Of a DNA stretch of 64,000 bases, positions 1 to 8,013 are shown piece after piece (positions within the stretch are counted from its first letter, which is position 1; the number at the start of each line of letters is the position of its first letter). This stretch comes from CAVXTF01 sp963701375. Lineage in GTDB: Bacteria; Actinomycetota; Acidimicrobiia; Acidimicrobiales; CAVXTF01. The stretch lies in assembly GCA_963701375.1 (NCBI GenBank), contig CAVOZT010000004.1:868001-932000 (forward strand), given 5' to 3'. A model generated the notes under the pieces. The model was given only the letters and a program-made list of their open reading frames with translations, had not been told where the DNA came from and ran no database searches. The position numbers and the translations under genes were made by a program.

Positions 1-1573
1 CAAGGCTCTTTGCGTGAAGGGTGGATGCGGCATACCCGATCGCAGCCTCGGTCTGGCTGACTTTCAAGTTCTCTATGCCGGCGTGCGGCGAGAAGACGAA
101 TATTACAGTTGGCCTCAACACCCTGAAGGTCGTCTGACCGTGGGTGAGGGCAAAGATGAAGTCACGTCCGCTGAATCGACCCATGACCCCATTTGACGCG
201 ATTACCTCGGCGTTCGCCGGAGTCTCGTTGAGAACCTCACCCAAGACAGTTGCCTGTACGGACGACACCCTGTACCAGTAGCTGGGGATACCCGGAAGCT
301 CCTTTACTGCGAGGCCAATCGACTGACCCAGCATAAGGACGAGTAGCAAAGCCACTCCGGCGTTGATCCACCGCCTCTGTTTCGATATCAGAAAGGAGAG
401 AACCATCGAAGTGGCAGCTACTCCGACGAAAAAGCCGGCGAGAAGATTGAATCCATCCACGAGAAACGTCAAGGCAGCGGCAAGTGTCATTGCGTAGAAG
501 GTCGTTATATCCGTTCCCCACATCCATGGTGAGAACAAGCCGACGATGCCCGTCGGAATCAGAACCTCGTAGATATGTTCGCGCTTGGCCCAGATCATTT
601 GAAACTGCCGGTGTGGATGGAGGATGATCGCCTTGAGTAGCGCCCAAATCGAGAAACTTTTGGGAACGCCCTGTACACCTGTTACGAGCCACGTGTAGTT
701 CTGCAGAACACTGTTTGCCTTGACTGCAACCGCTCTCACGAAGAACAGCCAGAAGAATCCGATACAAATTGCCGCCACGCCCGCTAGGCGGCGTCGAAGT
801 GTAGGGCCGACGACAGCGATCGAAACGCCGGCACCGGCCAGATAGATACCCCCGGTGTCGCCCGTGAGCAACAGAGCTCCGGCCCAAAACGATGCCCACC
901 CCAACCTCCCGCGCCATGCGTTCGAAAGCAGGCAAACAAGGAACAGAGCCGCAAAGGCGAGCAGGTGGAATTCGAACAAACAAGCTGTGTAGAACCACGG
1001 GTTCAACACCATGAGGAGGGTCACCACACACAGGACTGCTGCAGCCATCCACCGAACTCGAGGCTCGCTCTCTCCGACTCGCTTAGTAAGGATCCTGTAC
1101 ACCCACCCAAGCACCACAACTTCGGCAGCGACCCCTGCAATGTCTTGTAGCCACAGAAGCAGAACTCCATGGGGAAACACCAGATACAGAAGAGCGACGG
1201 GGTAGATGAGGAGTCCGAAATGGTCGTCCAGGTAAGGATGTCCCTGTGTGGTCGGAAGAAGGACACCATGGCTGATGAGGTACGCGGCCTGATTAAAAGT
1301 GGAAAAATCGGAATCAAGTCCGAACCGCTCGAACTGGATTGTGCTGGCAACCAGCACAAGGACGAGTTGTGCTCCGAGCGCTACGAGGCAGCCCACAGAC
1401 ACCCTGCGGAGCATGCGCTGCAATTCGGACAAGCCACCGTCTTGCTTGCCGAACGTCAGGCGGAGACGGGATAGCTTCGCTCGCAGCGACTCTTCATGTG
1501 AAGGCGGATCTGCGACTCCTATCGAGTCAGTTCCTGAGGTACCGCTGTCCGCGCTCCCGATCTCGCCGGTCAT
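1..1573 (-). CDS. DUF2079 family polytopic membrane protein (partial, C-terminus beyond window)
   Basis: A single minus-strand frame stays open from an ATG at 1571-1573 to the window edge, giving 524 codons without a stop. After a cytoplasmic-looking N-terminus of about 55 residues the protein is strongly hydrophobic. It carries the DUF2079 pattern: DFSTFNQAAY near residue 90, DHFG near 118 followed by a long hydrophobic helix, and NPW...FEFH near 191-203. The last visible part is a soluble, less hydrophobic segment (ANAEVIASNGVMGRFSG...), typical of the extracellular C-terminal domain of this family. Members resemble GT-C glycosyltransferases in topology, but substrate and reaction are unknown. 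Overlapping Arg-rich frames at 237-1052 and 1021-1359 are shadows. No partner gene is adjacent. Confidence 0.85.
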   Translation of the reverse strand, partial: MTGEIGSADSGTSGTDSIGVADPPSHEESLRAKLSRLRLTFGKQDGGLSELQRMLRRVSVGCLVALGAQLVLVLVASTIQFERFGLDSDFSTFNQAAYLISHGVLLPTTQGHPYLDDHFGLLIYPVALLYLVFPHGVLLLWLQDIAGVAAEVVVLGWVYRILTKRVGESEPRVRWMAAAVLCVVTLLMVLNPWFYTACLFEFHLLAFAALFLVCLLSNAWRGRLGWASFWAGALLLTGDTGGIYLAGAGVSIAVVGPTLRRRLAGVAAICIGFFWLFFVRAVAVKANSVLQNYTWLVTGVQGVPKSFSIWALLKAIILHPHRQFQMIWAKREHIYEVLIPTGIVGLFSPWMWGTDITTFYAMTLAAALTFLVDGFNLLAGFFVGVAATSMVLSFLISKQRRWINAGVALLLVLMLGQSIGLAVKELPGIPSYWYRVSSVQATVLGEVLNETPANAEVIASNGVMGRFSGRDFIFALTHGQTTFRVLRPTVIFVFSPHAGIENLKVSQTEAAIGYAASTLHAKSL

Positions 1574-1668
1574 GCTGATCCCAAACCTAAACACACGGAC
1601 GACGGACGGTCACGGATTCAAGATCGCTGATCGATGCGCCGATGCCGCGCCACCTGCCGGAAGCAGAG

Positions 1669-3389
1669 CTACACCGCGTTTCTTGCGCGTAGGTTGCGGG
1701 GTCGTCCGTCGGGGTCGAGCACGACCCGGTATATCGCGGACGCCGGCCACCTTGCCCACGTGCTGACGCGGTCGGGGTCATGCGGGCGCAGGTGACCGGG
1801 CGGACGTGGTCCTAGCTCGCCGTTGCGGTGCCACTGATCGAGGTCGGCGGCCGATTTCGACAGGACCGCGAAGCCTTCGACCGGGTCTAGGAGATCGGCA
1901 TCGTGGTCGTCGAACCGCTCGAGGTGTTCGCGCCACAGCCGCAATCGTGTCCCGCGCGAGGATCCGCGCACCGTCACCGAGTCCGCCCGGGTCCGTTGGA
2001 GCGCGTTCGTCGCGTTCGCTGTCGATCACCGAGCACGAGATCTCCGAGTCGTGGGTCCACGAGCGCCGGTTGAGGTTGTCGGAGCCGACGATCAACAGGA
2101 AGTCGTCAATCACACAAACCTTCGCGTGGACGTAGATCGGGGTATCATTCTCGTTTTCTAGGTCGTAGATCGCAACGCGATCGCCCCCCGCGACGTAGGA
2201 TTTTAGTGACGTACTCGCGACCGACACGGCTTGCCGCGCTCGTTGCTCGTCCGCCCCGGTCCGGATAGCGCGGCACGACTGCGACAATGTGCAATTCAGG
2301 GTGACGCTTCAGCGAGTCGGCGAGCGCGTACGCGGCCTGCTCCGACCACAGATACTGGTCCTCCAAATAGACGAGACGTCGGGCTCGACGGAACGCCTTG
2401 AGGTACGCGCGCGCGATGCTGCGTTCCCCCTGTGGTGCGAACGGAAACGGCGGGCGTTTAGCCGGATAGGTACGCAGCACCTGCACAGCGTGCGCCCCGT
2501 GTTGGGTGGCGTCCAGAGATTCGGGAGGCATCGGGTCACGGTGCGGCTGTCGGATCAGACGCCGGATAGCGATTCGCCAGGGGTTGCGATGATCGAGCGG
2601 AGTTGGGTCCTGCCACCGTTCCCGAAACGTGTACTCGAGATCGTCGACCGCCGGCCCCCGAATCCTCAGTTGAACGTCGTGCCAAGGCGGCGTGTGGCCG
2701 TAGCGGTCGTCGAGCTCTATCGCCTGGCGATCGCCGGCGTGGAACGAGTCATCGTGCCGTCCGTGGCACAGATCGATGCCTCCGACGAAGGCCACATCTC
2801 CGTCGGATTCGCTTCCGTGCCGAATGACGACCAGCTTTTGGTGGTGACTCCCGCCGCGCCGCACACGCTGATCGAGGACGAGCTCACCATCGGCGGCGTC
2901 CACCATCTTGACCAGAGCAGCATTACTTTGCTCCGCAAAGTGCGCTTGCCGGGGGTGAGATCGCCACAACAGCCCACGGACCTTCGCACCTCGTCGGCAG
3001 ACGTCGGCGAGAACGCGACCGACTTCGGTGCCCGGCCCGTCGAGGAGTTCGTCGCCGTCGCCTTGCCAGTCCGTGAAGAGCACCGCATCGCCGCTCTCGA
3101 GCGAGACCAACGCCTCGTACAGACGCCCGAAATACGCAGCGCCGTCGATAAGCACTTCGACGTCATTGCCCTCGGTCCATGCGGTGCCGTCGCTACGACG
3201 ACCGTCGATCTGCGTCGCCGCGTTCCCACGCTCTCCCGGTGTCAAGAACCAGTCGTCCAGACGCAATGACCCCACCTCTCCGGTCAACACATGTTGCCGT
3301 GCCGGGATGGAGTCTGACATCCGTCTCCGGTCAACGCTGAGAGCTGTCACAAATGGCGGGTTGGTTGGTATGAGGCGTAATATCCGCAT
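1669..3389 (-). pseudogene. Phospholipase D-family protein, two frameshifts
   Basis: Three minus-strand frames join into one PLD-superfamily protein of about 570 residues. The first frame (start 3389, or the better internal Met at 3320, MSDSIPARQ) carries the first HKD motif, HHQKLVVI, followed by VGGIDLCHGRHD. Frame 2 carries PIYVHAKVCVIDD and GSDNLNRRSWTHDSE, the second HKD motif. Frame 3 holds the C-terminus, ending ...NLRARNAV. The first break lies at the CCCC tract 2254-2257, where dropping one base restores PDRADEQRARQ. The second is near 2000, where one base is missing before LQRTRADSVTVRG. Both catalytic motifs are intact, so this is either a very recent pseudogene or two sequencing indels. 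If functional it would hydrolyse or transfer phosphodiesters; the substrate is unknown. Confidence 0.8.
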
Positions 3390-3452
3390 GACCCGTCAAA
3401 ACCAGCGCCCGGGCATTACCTGAGCTGCGGTCGACTTCGTAGGGGATTGCAA

Positions 3453-3848
3453 ATGGCAGATGACGAGCCGACTGCTTCCAAACTCATAGACGACAGGATC
3501 AGGGAGCTCGGTGATTGGCGCGGCAAGACACTCGGCAAAGTGCGAGAAATCATCAGGGAAGCGGACCCCGATATCGTCGAGGAGTGGAAGTGGGTGAAAC
3601 CCACGAACCCCGGAACACCGGTCTGGTCGCGCAACGGGGGTATCTGTACCGGTGAGGCCTACACGAAGGTCGTCAAGCTGACGTTTTTCAAGGGTGCTGC
3701 TTTGAACGACCCATCAGGTCTGTTCAACTCGAGCCTCGGAGGCAATGTCAGGCGTGCGATCGACATCAGAGAAGACGACAAGATCAACGAACGTGCACTG
3801 AAGGAACTCATTCGTGAAGCTGTGGCGCTGAATCTGAAGGGCAAATAG
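3453..3848 (+). CDS. DUF1801 domain protein
   Basis: A protein of about 131 residues in the DUF1801/YdhG-like fold, recognised by EWKWVKPTNPGTPVWSRNGG, a GEAYTKVVKLTFFKGAAL core and a C-terminal acidic/basic helix with ALKELIREAVALNLKGK. Family members are small single-domain proteins of unknown biochemical function. The ATG at 3453 is preferred over the TTG at 3447: the AGGGG at 3441-3445 sits 7 nt before the ATG but only 1 nt before the TTG. A GNAT gene follows 44 nt downstream on the same strand, so the two may be co-transcribed. Confidence 0.85.
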   Translation: MADDEPTASKLIDDRIRELGDWRGKTLGKVREIIREADPDIVEEWKWVKPTNPGTPVWSRNGGICTGEAYTKVVKLTFFKGAALNDPSGLFNSSLGGNVRRAIDIREDDKINERALKELIREAVALNLKGK

Positions 3849-3892
3849 CGCCCCTCTCGCGTCCCCGAGTCGCTTTCGGGCATGCTTGGCTC

Positions 3893-4327
3893 GTGGCGAT
3901 CTTGATCGATAGTTCCTTTGCAGCAATCCGCTGGGCGCAAGTCAAGTCCGACTTGGCCGCGGACGATTTCGACAACGGCCGCTCTGCCGAAGCTCTTCGG
4001 CTCGCCTTCGAGCGTTCTCAGCATGTCGTGTTCGCTCGCGACGAAGGAGCCGTAGTTGGCATGGCGCGCCTGCTCTCCGACGGGGTCAGCAACGCATATC
4101 TTCTTGACGTTTGGACCGCGTCCTCCTACCGGCGCAAAGGGATCGCCTCAGCGATGATCCGTGTACTCGTCGAGAAGGTGCCCGGTCAACACGTCGGCCT
4201 TCAGACTGACGACCGCGAAGAGCTCTACCTGAAGCTGGGCTTTCGTCCTCAGCCCGAGTTCATGTCCCTGGTGGTGGGGAAGTGGCTCGATAACGAAGCG
4301 AACCGGACCTCTGCGGCACCTGACTGA
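3893..4327 (+). CDS. GNAT-family N-acetyltransferase
   Basis: A 144-residue GNAT protein starting at GTG. Motif A is at residues about 70-90: LLDVWTASSYRRKGIASAMI, matching the acetyl-CoA pyrophosphate-binding R/Q-x-x-G-x-G/A signature (RRKGIA). A C-terminal LYLKLGFRPQPEFM is typical of motif B. The substrate cannot be predicted. The gene follows the DUF1801 gene closely and ends 4 nt before the convergent sulfotransferase stop codon, leaving no room for a separate terminator. Confidence 0.85.
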   Translation: MAILIDSSFAAIRWAQVKSDLAADDFDNGRSAEALRLAFERSQHVVFARDEGAVVGMARLLSDGVSNAYLLDVWTASSYRRKGIASAMIRVLVEKVPGQHVGLQTDDREELYLKLGFRPQPEFMSLVVGKWLDNEANRTSAAPD

Positions 4328-4330
4328 GAG

Positions 4331-5242
4331 TCAATCCCGGAGCTCCGCGTCGTGGTGGAGCCACGCGATCAAGTCGGGCGGTGCAAGTTGTGCGACACGG
4401 GCGTCGTAGCGGGCGAGTTCTGCGGGTGTGAGTAGCTCCCGCCCTTCTCCGGATTTACCTCGACGGAAGAACGCCGCCCTGTCCTTCAGCACTCCTGACG
4501 GATCAGGGGCAGCTGTCTCGAATCGAGACCGCATTGCATCGAATGTGGCTGCGGTCACGAGCATCGGCCATTTCTCACCGGGAACGGTTATCCGGAGCAC
4601 ACCGGCGAGGCGGACCATTTGGCCCTCGAGATCGTCCGATAGATCGCGATAGTGGACGAGCTCGACGTTTGGTTCGTCTCGTCGGGCCCAGGCGTCGGAG
4701 AGATGCCACATGATGCCCGGTAACGAGTCGAGCTGATCCCGCGGGTCGTCGTCATGTTCGATCCAATCGAGCAGCCATTCCCGCACTGGCTGGCGCGGAC
4801 GAGGCGATCCTTCTGGCTCGCGTTGCCCGGTGAGCTGACGGAGACGGTCGCGATCGATGTTGTCGCCTTGATGGTAGAGCGACACAGCCATGTCGAGCGG
4901 ATGCCTTCCGGTGACGATGTACGTGACCCTCGAGTCGATCGGTACTCCGTCAAGCGGCGTGTGAGTCTTGATGAATCTCCGATGACCCTGCGCCGCGAGT
5001 TGTGCGTAGACCTCGTCGCGAGGCTTGATCAGCCAGTCGAGCCACGGCGACATGGCCGACAGCGGAGCAGGAAGGTCCGGTGTCTGGAATATCAACAGAG
5101 CGCACATCATCTGCACCCACGTCGTGCCGCTCTTGGAGCGCGTGCTGATGACGATGTCGCCCTGCCTGAAATTGAAACCGATCCAGCGGCCGCCGTCCTC
5201 GTCAGGAGAGCGGTAACGGACTAGGTCGGACACGCCGACCAC
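4331..5242 (-). CDS. Sulfotransferase domain protein
   Basis: A 303-residue cytosolic-type sulfotransferase. The 5'-phosphosulfate-binding loop is visible near residues 33-43 as TRSKSGTTWVQ, a form of the family's PKSGTTW signature. The segment RRFIKTHTPLDGVP follows, then VTGRHPLDMAVSLYHQ, corresponding to the 3'-phosphate-binding RNPxD(V/M)xxS region. A C-terminal FFRRGKSGEG matches the conserved RKGxxGDWKN-like end. It would transfer a sulfuryl group from PAPS to an acceptor hydroxyl or amine of unknown identity. The start is GTG at 5242, with a second in-frame GTG three codons later giving MSDLVRYRSP. It converges on the GNAT gene. Confidence 0.88.
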   Translation of the reverse strand: MVGVSDLVRYRSPDEDGGRWIGFNFRQGDIVISTRSKSGTTWVQMMCALLIFQTPDLPAPLSAMSPWLDWLIKPRDEVYAQLAAQGHRRFIKTHTPLDGVPIDSRVTYIVTGRHPLDMAVSLYHQGDNIDRDRLRQLTGQREPEGSPRPRQPVREWLLDWIEHDDDPRDQLDSLPGIMWHLSDAWARRDEPNVELVHYRDLSDDLEGQMVRLAGVLRITVPGEKWPMLVTAATFDAMRSRFETAAPDPSGVLKDRAAFFRRGKSGEGRELLTPAELARYDARVAQLAPPDLIAWLHHDAELRD

Positions 5243-5264
5243 CGTACGACGTATCAGACGGCCA

Positions 5265-5762
5265 TCAGAGCAGAGCGAGCCGTGGCCTCCATTGAGTCCT
5301 AACTGCGAAGTCGATGGAGCGGCTGGGTTGTTCCTCTTGCGCGGTCAATCCTTGAGTCCCATGCTCTCGCGCAACGTCCCTAGAGGGACTTGGCGGGATG
5401 AGGACCACCGCCCAAACGGTCTTGCCGATCGATCCACTTGTGTGCCTCACCCCCCAAGTTTCCGCGAGAGCTCTTGTGATCTGAAGCCCTCGACCCGAGG
5501 TGTCGCTCGGGCCCGGTGAGCGGATGACCGGCTCACCGCCGCCATCGTCTTGCACCTCGACGACGATTCGGTCACTGAACTGTTCGACCGTGATCTCGAA
5601 GGACGAGCCGCCGTGCAGCACGGAGTTCGATGTCAGCTCTGACGCTACGACCAGAACTGCGTCCAGCACATCCTTCGGTACCGACTCGAGCGAGTTCGTA
5701 ACAAAGTCCCTGGCTCCTGTCACCGACGCTGTGACCGCTGGCAAACGGGAACTGTGTTTCAC
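5265..5762 (-). CDS. Anti-sigma factor kinase, RsbW-like (HATPase_c)
   Basis: A 165-residue GHKL ATPase of the anti-sigma/serine-kinase type. The N-box is ASELTSNSVLHGG near residues 42-54, the G1 box VEVQDDGGGEP, and the G2 box SGRGLQITRALAETWGV. About 40 residues after the core form a disordered tail. It would bind a sigma factor and phosphorylate its STAS antagonist. Its GTG start overlaps the STAS stop codon (GTGA, 5759-5762), so translation is probably coupled and the stoichiometry fixed. It is the last gene of the phosphatase-antagonist-kinase operon. No sigma factor gene is in the window, so the target lies elsewhere. Confidence 0.88.
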   Translation of the reverse strand: MKHSSRLPAVTASVTGARDFVTNSLESVPKDVLDAVLVVASELTSNSVLHGGSSFEITVEQFSDRIVVEVQDDGGGEPVIRSPGPSDTSGRGLQITRALAETWGVRHTSGSIGKTVWAVVLIPPSPSRDVAREHGTQGLTAQEEQPSRSIDFAVRTQWRPRLALL

Positions 5763-6088
5763 GACGGAATGAGCCTCAGAGCGCCGCTCAGGCCGGTCAG
5801 CTCCACGACTCTCCTCACGATCGGTTGAGCATGGTGCAGCTCGACCTCGTCGACGTTGTTGGACGCCTGGACGAGCACCGCGATCCCTGAACTATCCATG
5901 AAGCTGAGTTCGCCGAGCTCGAACACGAGGCGCTCGGGTCTTTCGGCGAGAACGTTCGTCACCGTCTCGCGGAACGTGTCGGCGCTGGCTATATCCAGTT
6001 CCCCACGGAGTGTGATCAGGGGATTGCCATTCTCGTCGGTAGCTCGCTCGATTTGCAGCCTCGGCGTCTCGGGATCTACGTGTTCCAT
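5759..6088 (-). CDS. STAS-domain anti-sigma factor antagonist, RsbV-like
   Basis: A 109-residue single STAS domain. The phosphorylation loop SFMDSSGIAVLVQ is present at about residues 63-75; the conserved Ser of DSSG is the expected kinase target. It begins with the family-typical LQIERATDENGNPLITLRGELD. When unphosphorylated it should capture the anti-sigma kinase encoded immediately downstream and release a sigma factor. The gene overlaps the upstream phosphatase gene by 13 nt and the downstream kinase gene by 4 nt. Confidence 0.9.
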   Translation of the reverse strand: MEHVDPETPRLQIERATDENGNPLITLRGELDIASADTFRETVTNVLAERPERLVFELGELSFMDSSGIAVLVQASNNVDEVELHHAQPIVRRVVELTGLSGALRLIPS

Positions 6089-7767
6089 CTCACCGCCAGG
6101 ATCGCGACGTCGTCGGTGAACCTCTCGTCCCTCATGCCGTCCACAAGCTTGTCGAGCAGTTCGTCAAGGGGCAAGCGAGCGTCTGGAATGAGATTTCGCA
6201 ACCTCTCATACCCCACGTCCAGGACCTCCCCGCGACGCTCGACGAGGCCGTCGGTGAAGGTCAAGATCGTGGATCGCGCCGGGACGGAGAAGGTCGTCGA
6301 AAGATAGTCGGTGGACTCGACTGTCCCGACCGGGGGGAAGACAGTCGTCTCGACGTACTTCTTTTCGGTTCCGTTCACCACCAACATGGGCGGGTGCCCG
6401 GCGTTGACGAGCGTGATCGAGTGGTCAGGCACGTTGACGGTTCCACAAAGCACCGTAGCGAACGCGCTGTCGTGTTCGGGATTGAGAAGCGAGCCCAGCT
6501 TGCCGAGAATCGCGGCTGGTGAGTCGCCCTGGGCGGCAAAAGCGCGAATGGCGAAGTGCAGCCTCGCCATGATCGTCGCAGCCTCGACACCGTGTCCGGA
6601 GACGTCTCCCACGACGAAGATGAAGCGATCGCCGTCGAGAGGGATGACGTCGTACCAGTCTCCGCCGACATCGGTGCCCACACTGCCCGCCTCGTAACGG
6701 GCCGAGGTCTCTATCCCGGCGATTACGGGCAGGTCCTGCGGCAGGAGTGCCTGTTGGAGGACTTCCGCAATGCTCCGTTGTTCGGTGTACATGCGACGGT
6801 TCTCGGCCGCCAACCGCTCTGCCTGAGTACGTCTCCGAACCAGGTACTCGGTCACGATTCCGGCGATGAGAGCCAAGGCAACCCCGCCCAGCGAGACGAT
6901 GAGAGTAAGACGTGCCAGCAGAGTCCCACCAAGCTCACTGTTCGGCGTCGCCACGAGTGTTATCGCACTGTCGCCGAATGCGACCGTGGTGCTGGCGGAG
7001 TTGGACCCCGCCGGAACCCCACCAGGAGACGCCCCGAGAAGATCGACAGGGCGAGTAGACGAGCCGAGGTAGAACGCGTAGTTCAACTGAGAGAATGCTG
7101 AGTTCTCGCTGACATTCAGCTTGCGGTTCCGCGGTACCGGTGTGTCGGCGACCACAACCCATGCGCTGGAACCGGCGGCAGATGCCGCGTAGGCGATGCT
7201 TGGCTGCACGTCTGCCAGCAAGTTGAGTACGGCAAAGGGACTCGACCGTTGTGCGCGGACAACAAACGCATCGATCGTGCTCAGGCTCGCCGGCAACGCG
7301 GGCGGCGATCCGACTGCGGTGACCAGGGTCGGAGATCCGCCTGCGACGTGCCACAGGGACGCGGACAGGAACTCCGAATTCGGTCCGACGAAGGTTCCCA
7401 TGTACTTGTGGAACGCTGCGGGAGCGCCCTTGGTCGCGTCCCCGAGCTCGGCGGCCGAGACCAGTGGGATCTGAATGGACGGAATCGCAACCGTGAGCAC
7501 CGATGCGGCCTGCTTCAGTTCGAGATTCAGAAGGCGATTCTCGTTGCGCTGATGTATCTCGCTGGCACCCCAGGCAAGCGCCCCGGTCAGAACGAGCCCG
7601 ACAAGTACGACGACCACGCTCAGCGGAGCGACCGGCCGTTTGGGAGCGGAGGCGATCCTGTCCGGCCCTAGGTCGGACGAGGGTGAGGACATGTCAGTCG
7701 AAAGCCGCGTGTCTTTGCCGGGATCGAAGTGGAGCTTCCGCAGCGCTCCCCTCACACTCGCGACCAC
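6076..7767 (-). CDS. Membrane-anchored PP2C (SpoIIE/RsbU-type) serine phosphatase
   Basis: A 563-residue sensor phosphatase. One transmembrane helix lies near residues 48-70. A roughly 220-residue extracytoplasmic segment follows with no recognisable motif, possibly CHASE/Cache-like. A second helix lies near 285-310, with a short linker after it. The PP2C core shows GGDWYDVIPLDGDR, VGDVSGHGVEAATIMARL, FTDGLVERRGE and a final FTDDVAILAVRW, covering the metal-binding Asp residues. It should dephosphorylate the downstream STAS protein in response to an external signal. The start may be GTG 7767 or ATG 7692 (MSSPSSDLGPD); neither has a good ribosome site. It is the first gene of a three-gene overlapping operon. 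Confidence 0.88.
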   Translation of the reverse strand: MVASVRGALRKLHFDPGKDTRLSTDMSSPSSDLGPDRIASAPKRPVAPLSVVVVLVGLVLTGALAWGASEIHQRNENRLLNLELKQAASVLTVAIPSIQIPLVSAAELGDATKGAPAAFHKYMGTFVGPNSEFLSASLWHVAGGSPTLVTAVGSPPALPASLSTIDAFVVRAQRSSPFAVLNLLADVQPSIAYAASAAGSSAWVVVADTPVPRNRKLNVSENSAFSQLNYAFYLGSSTRPVDLLGASPGGVPAGSNSASTTVAFGDSAITLVATPNSELGGTLLARLTLIVSLGGVALALIAGIVTEYLVRRRTQAERLAAENRRMYTEQRSIAEVLQQALLPQDLPVIAGIETSARYEAGSVGTDVGGDWYDVIPLDGDRFIFVVGDVSGHGVEAATIMARLHFAIRAFAAQGDSPAAILGKLGSLLNPEHDSAFATVLCGTVNVPDHSITLVNAGHPPMLVVNGTEKKYVETTVFPPVGTVESTDYLSTTFSVPARSTILTFTDGLVERRGEVLDVGYERLRNLIPDARLPLDELLDKLVDGMRDERFTDDVAILAVRWNT

Positions 7768-8013
7768 AAATGTGTGATCTCAGTTTCGACACGGCGAGCC
7801 AACCTACAAGAAATAGAGTGCAGTGGCCAACACACAAGCGTCTCTGCAGGCCGGAAATATCTTCGACCCGGGACGATTATCTGCGGCCTATAGGGGTATG
7901 ACGGTACCCGCGGACAATCGGCGTTTTGGTTGTGCCGCCGAATGTCCCGAAAAGTCGAACATCGATTCACGTCGAGGCCCGGATACGCCTCGAAGCTAGA
8001 TAGAGGAGAACTG
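7768..8013. other. Divergent intergenic region between phosphatase operon and secreted repeat protein
   Basis: No convincing gene lies here. The region must hold the promoters of the minus-strand partner-switching operon and the plus-strand secreted-protein gene. An AT-richer patch near 7880-7905 (CCTATAGGGG) could contain a -10 element, but I cannot assign it firmly. Confidence 0.4.

Noticed and set aside
237..1052. A 271-codon minus-strand open frame
   Set aside because: It is Arg/Ser/Cys-rich and overlaps, in another frame, the continuous DUF2079 reading frame that has membrane helices and family motifs.
2289..3269. A 326-codon plus-strand frame over the phospholipase-D gene
   Set aside because: Antisense frame; both HKD motifs are on the opposite strand and no family resemblance is visible here.
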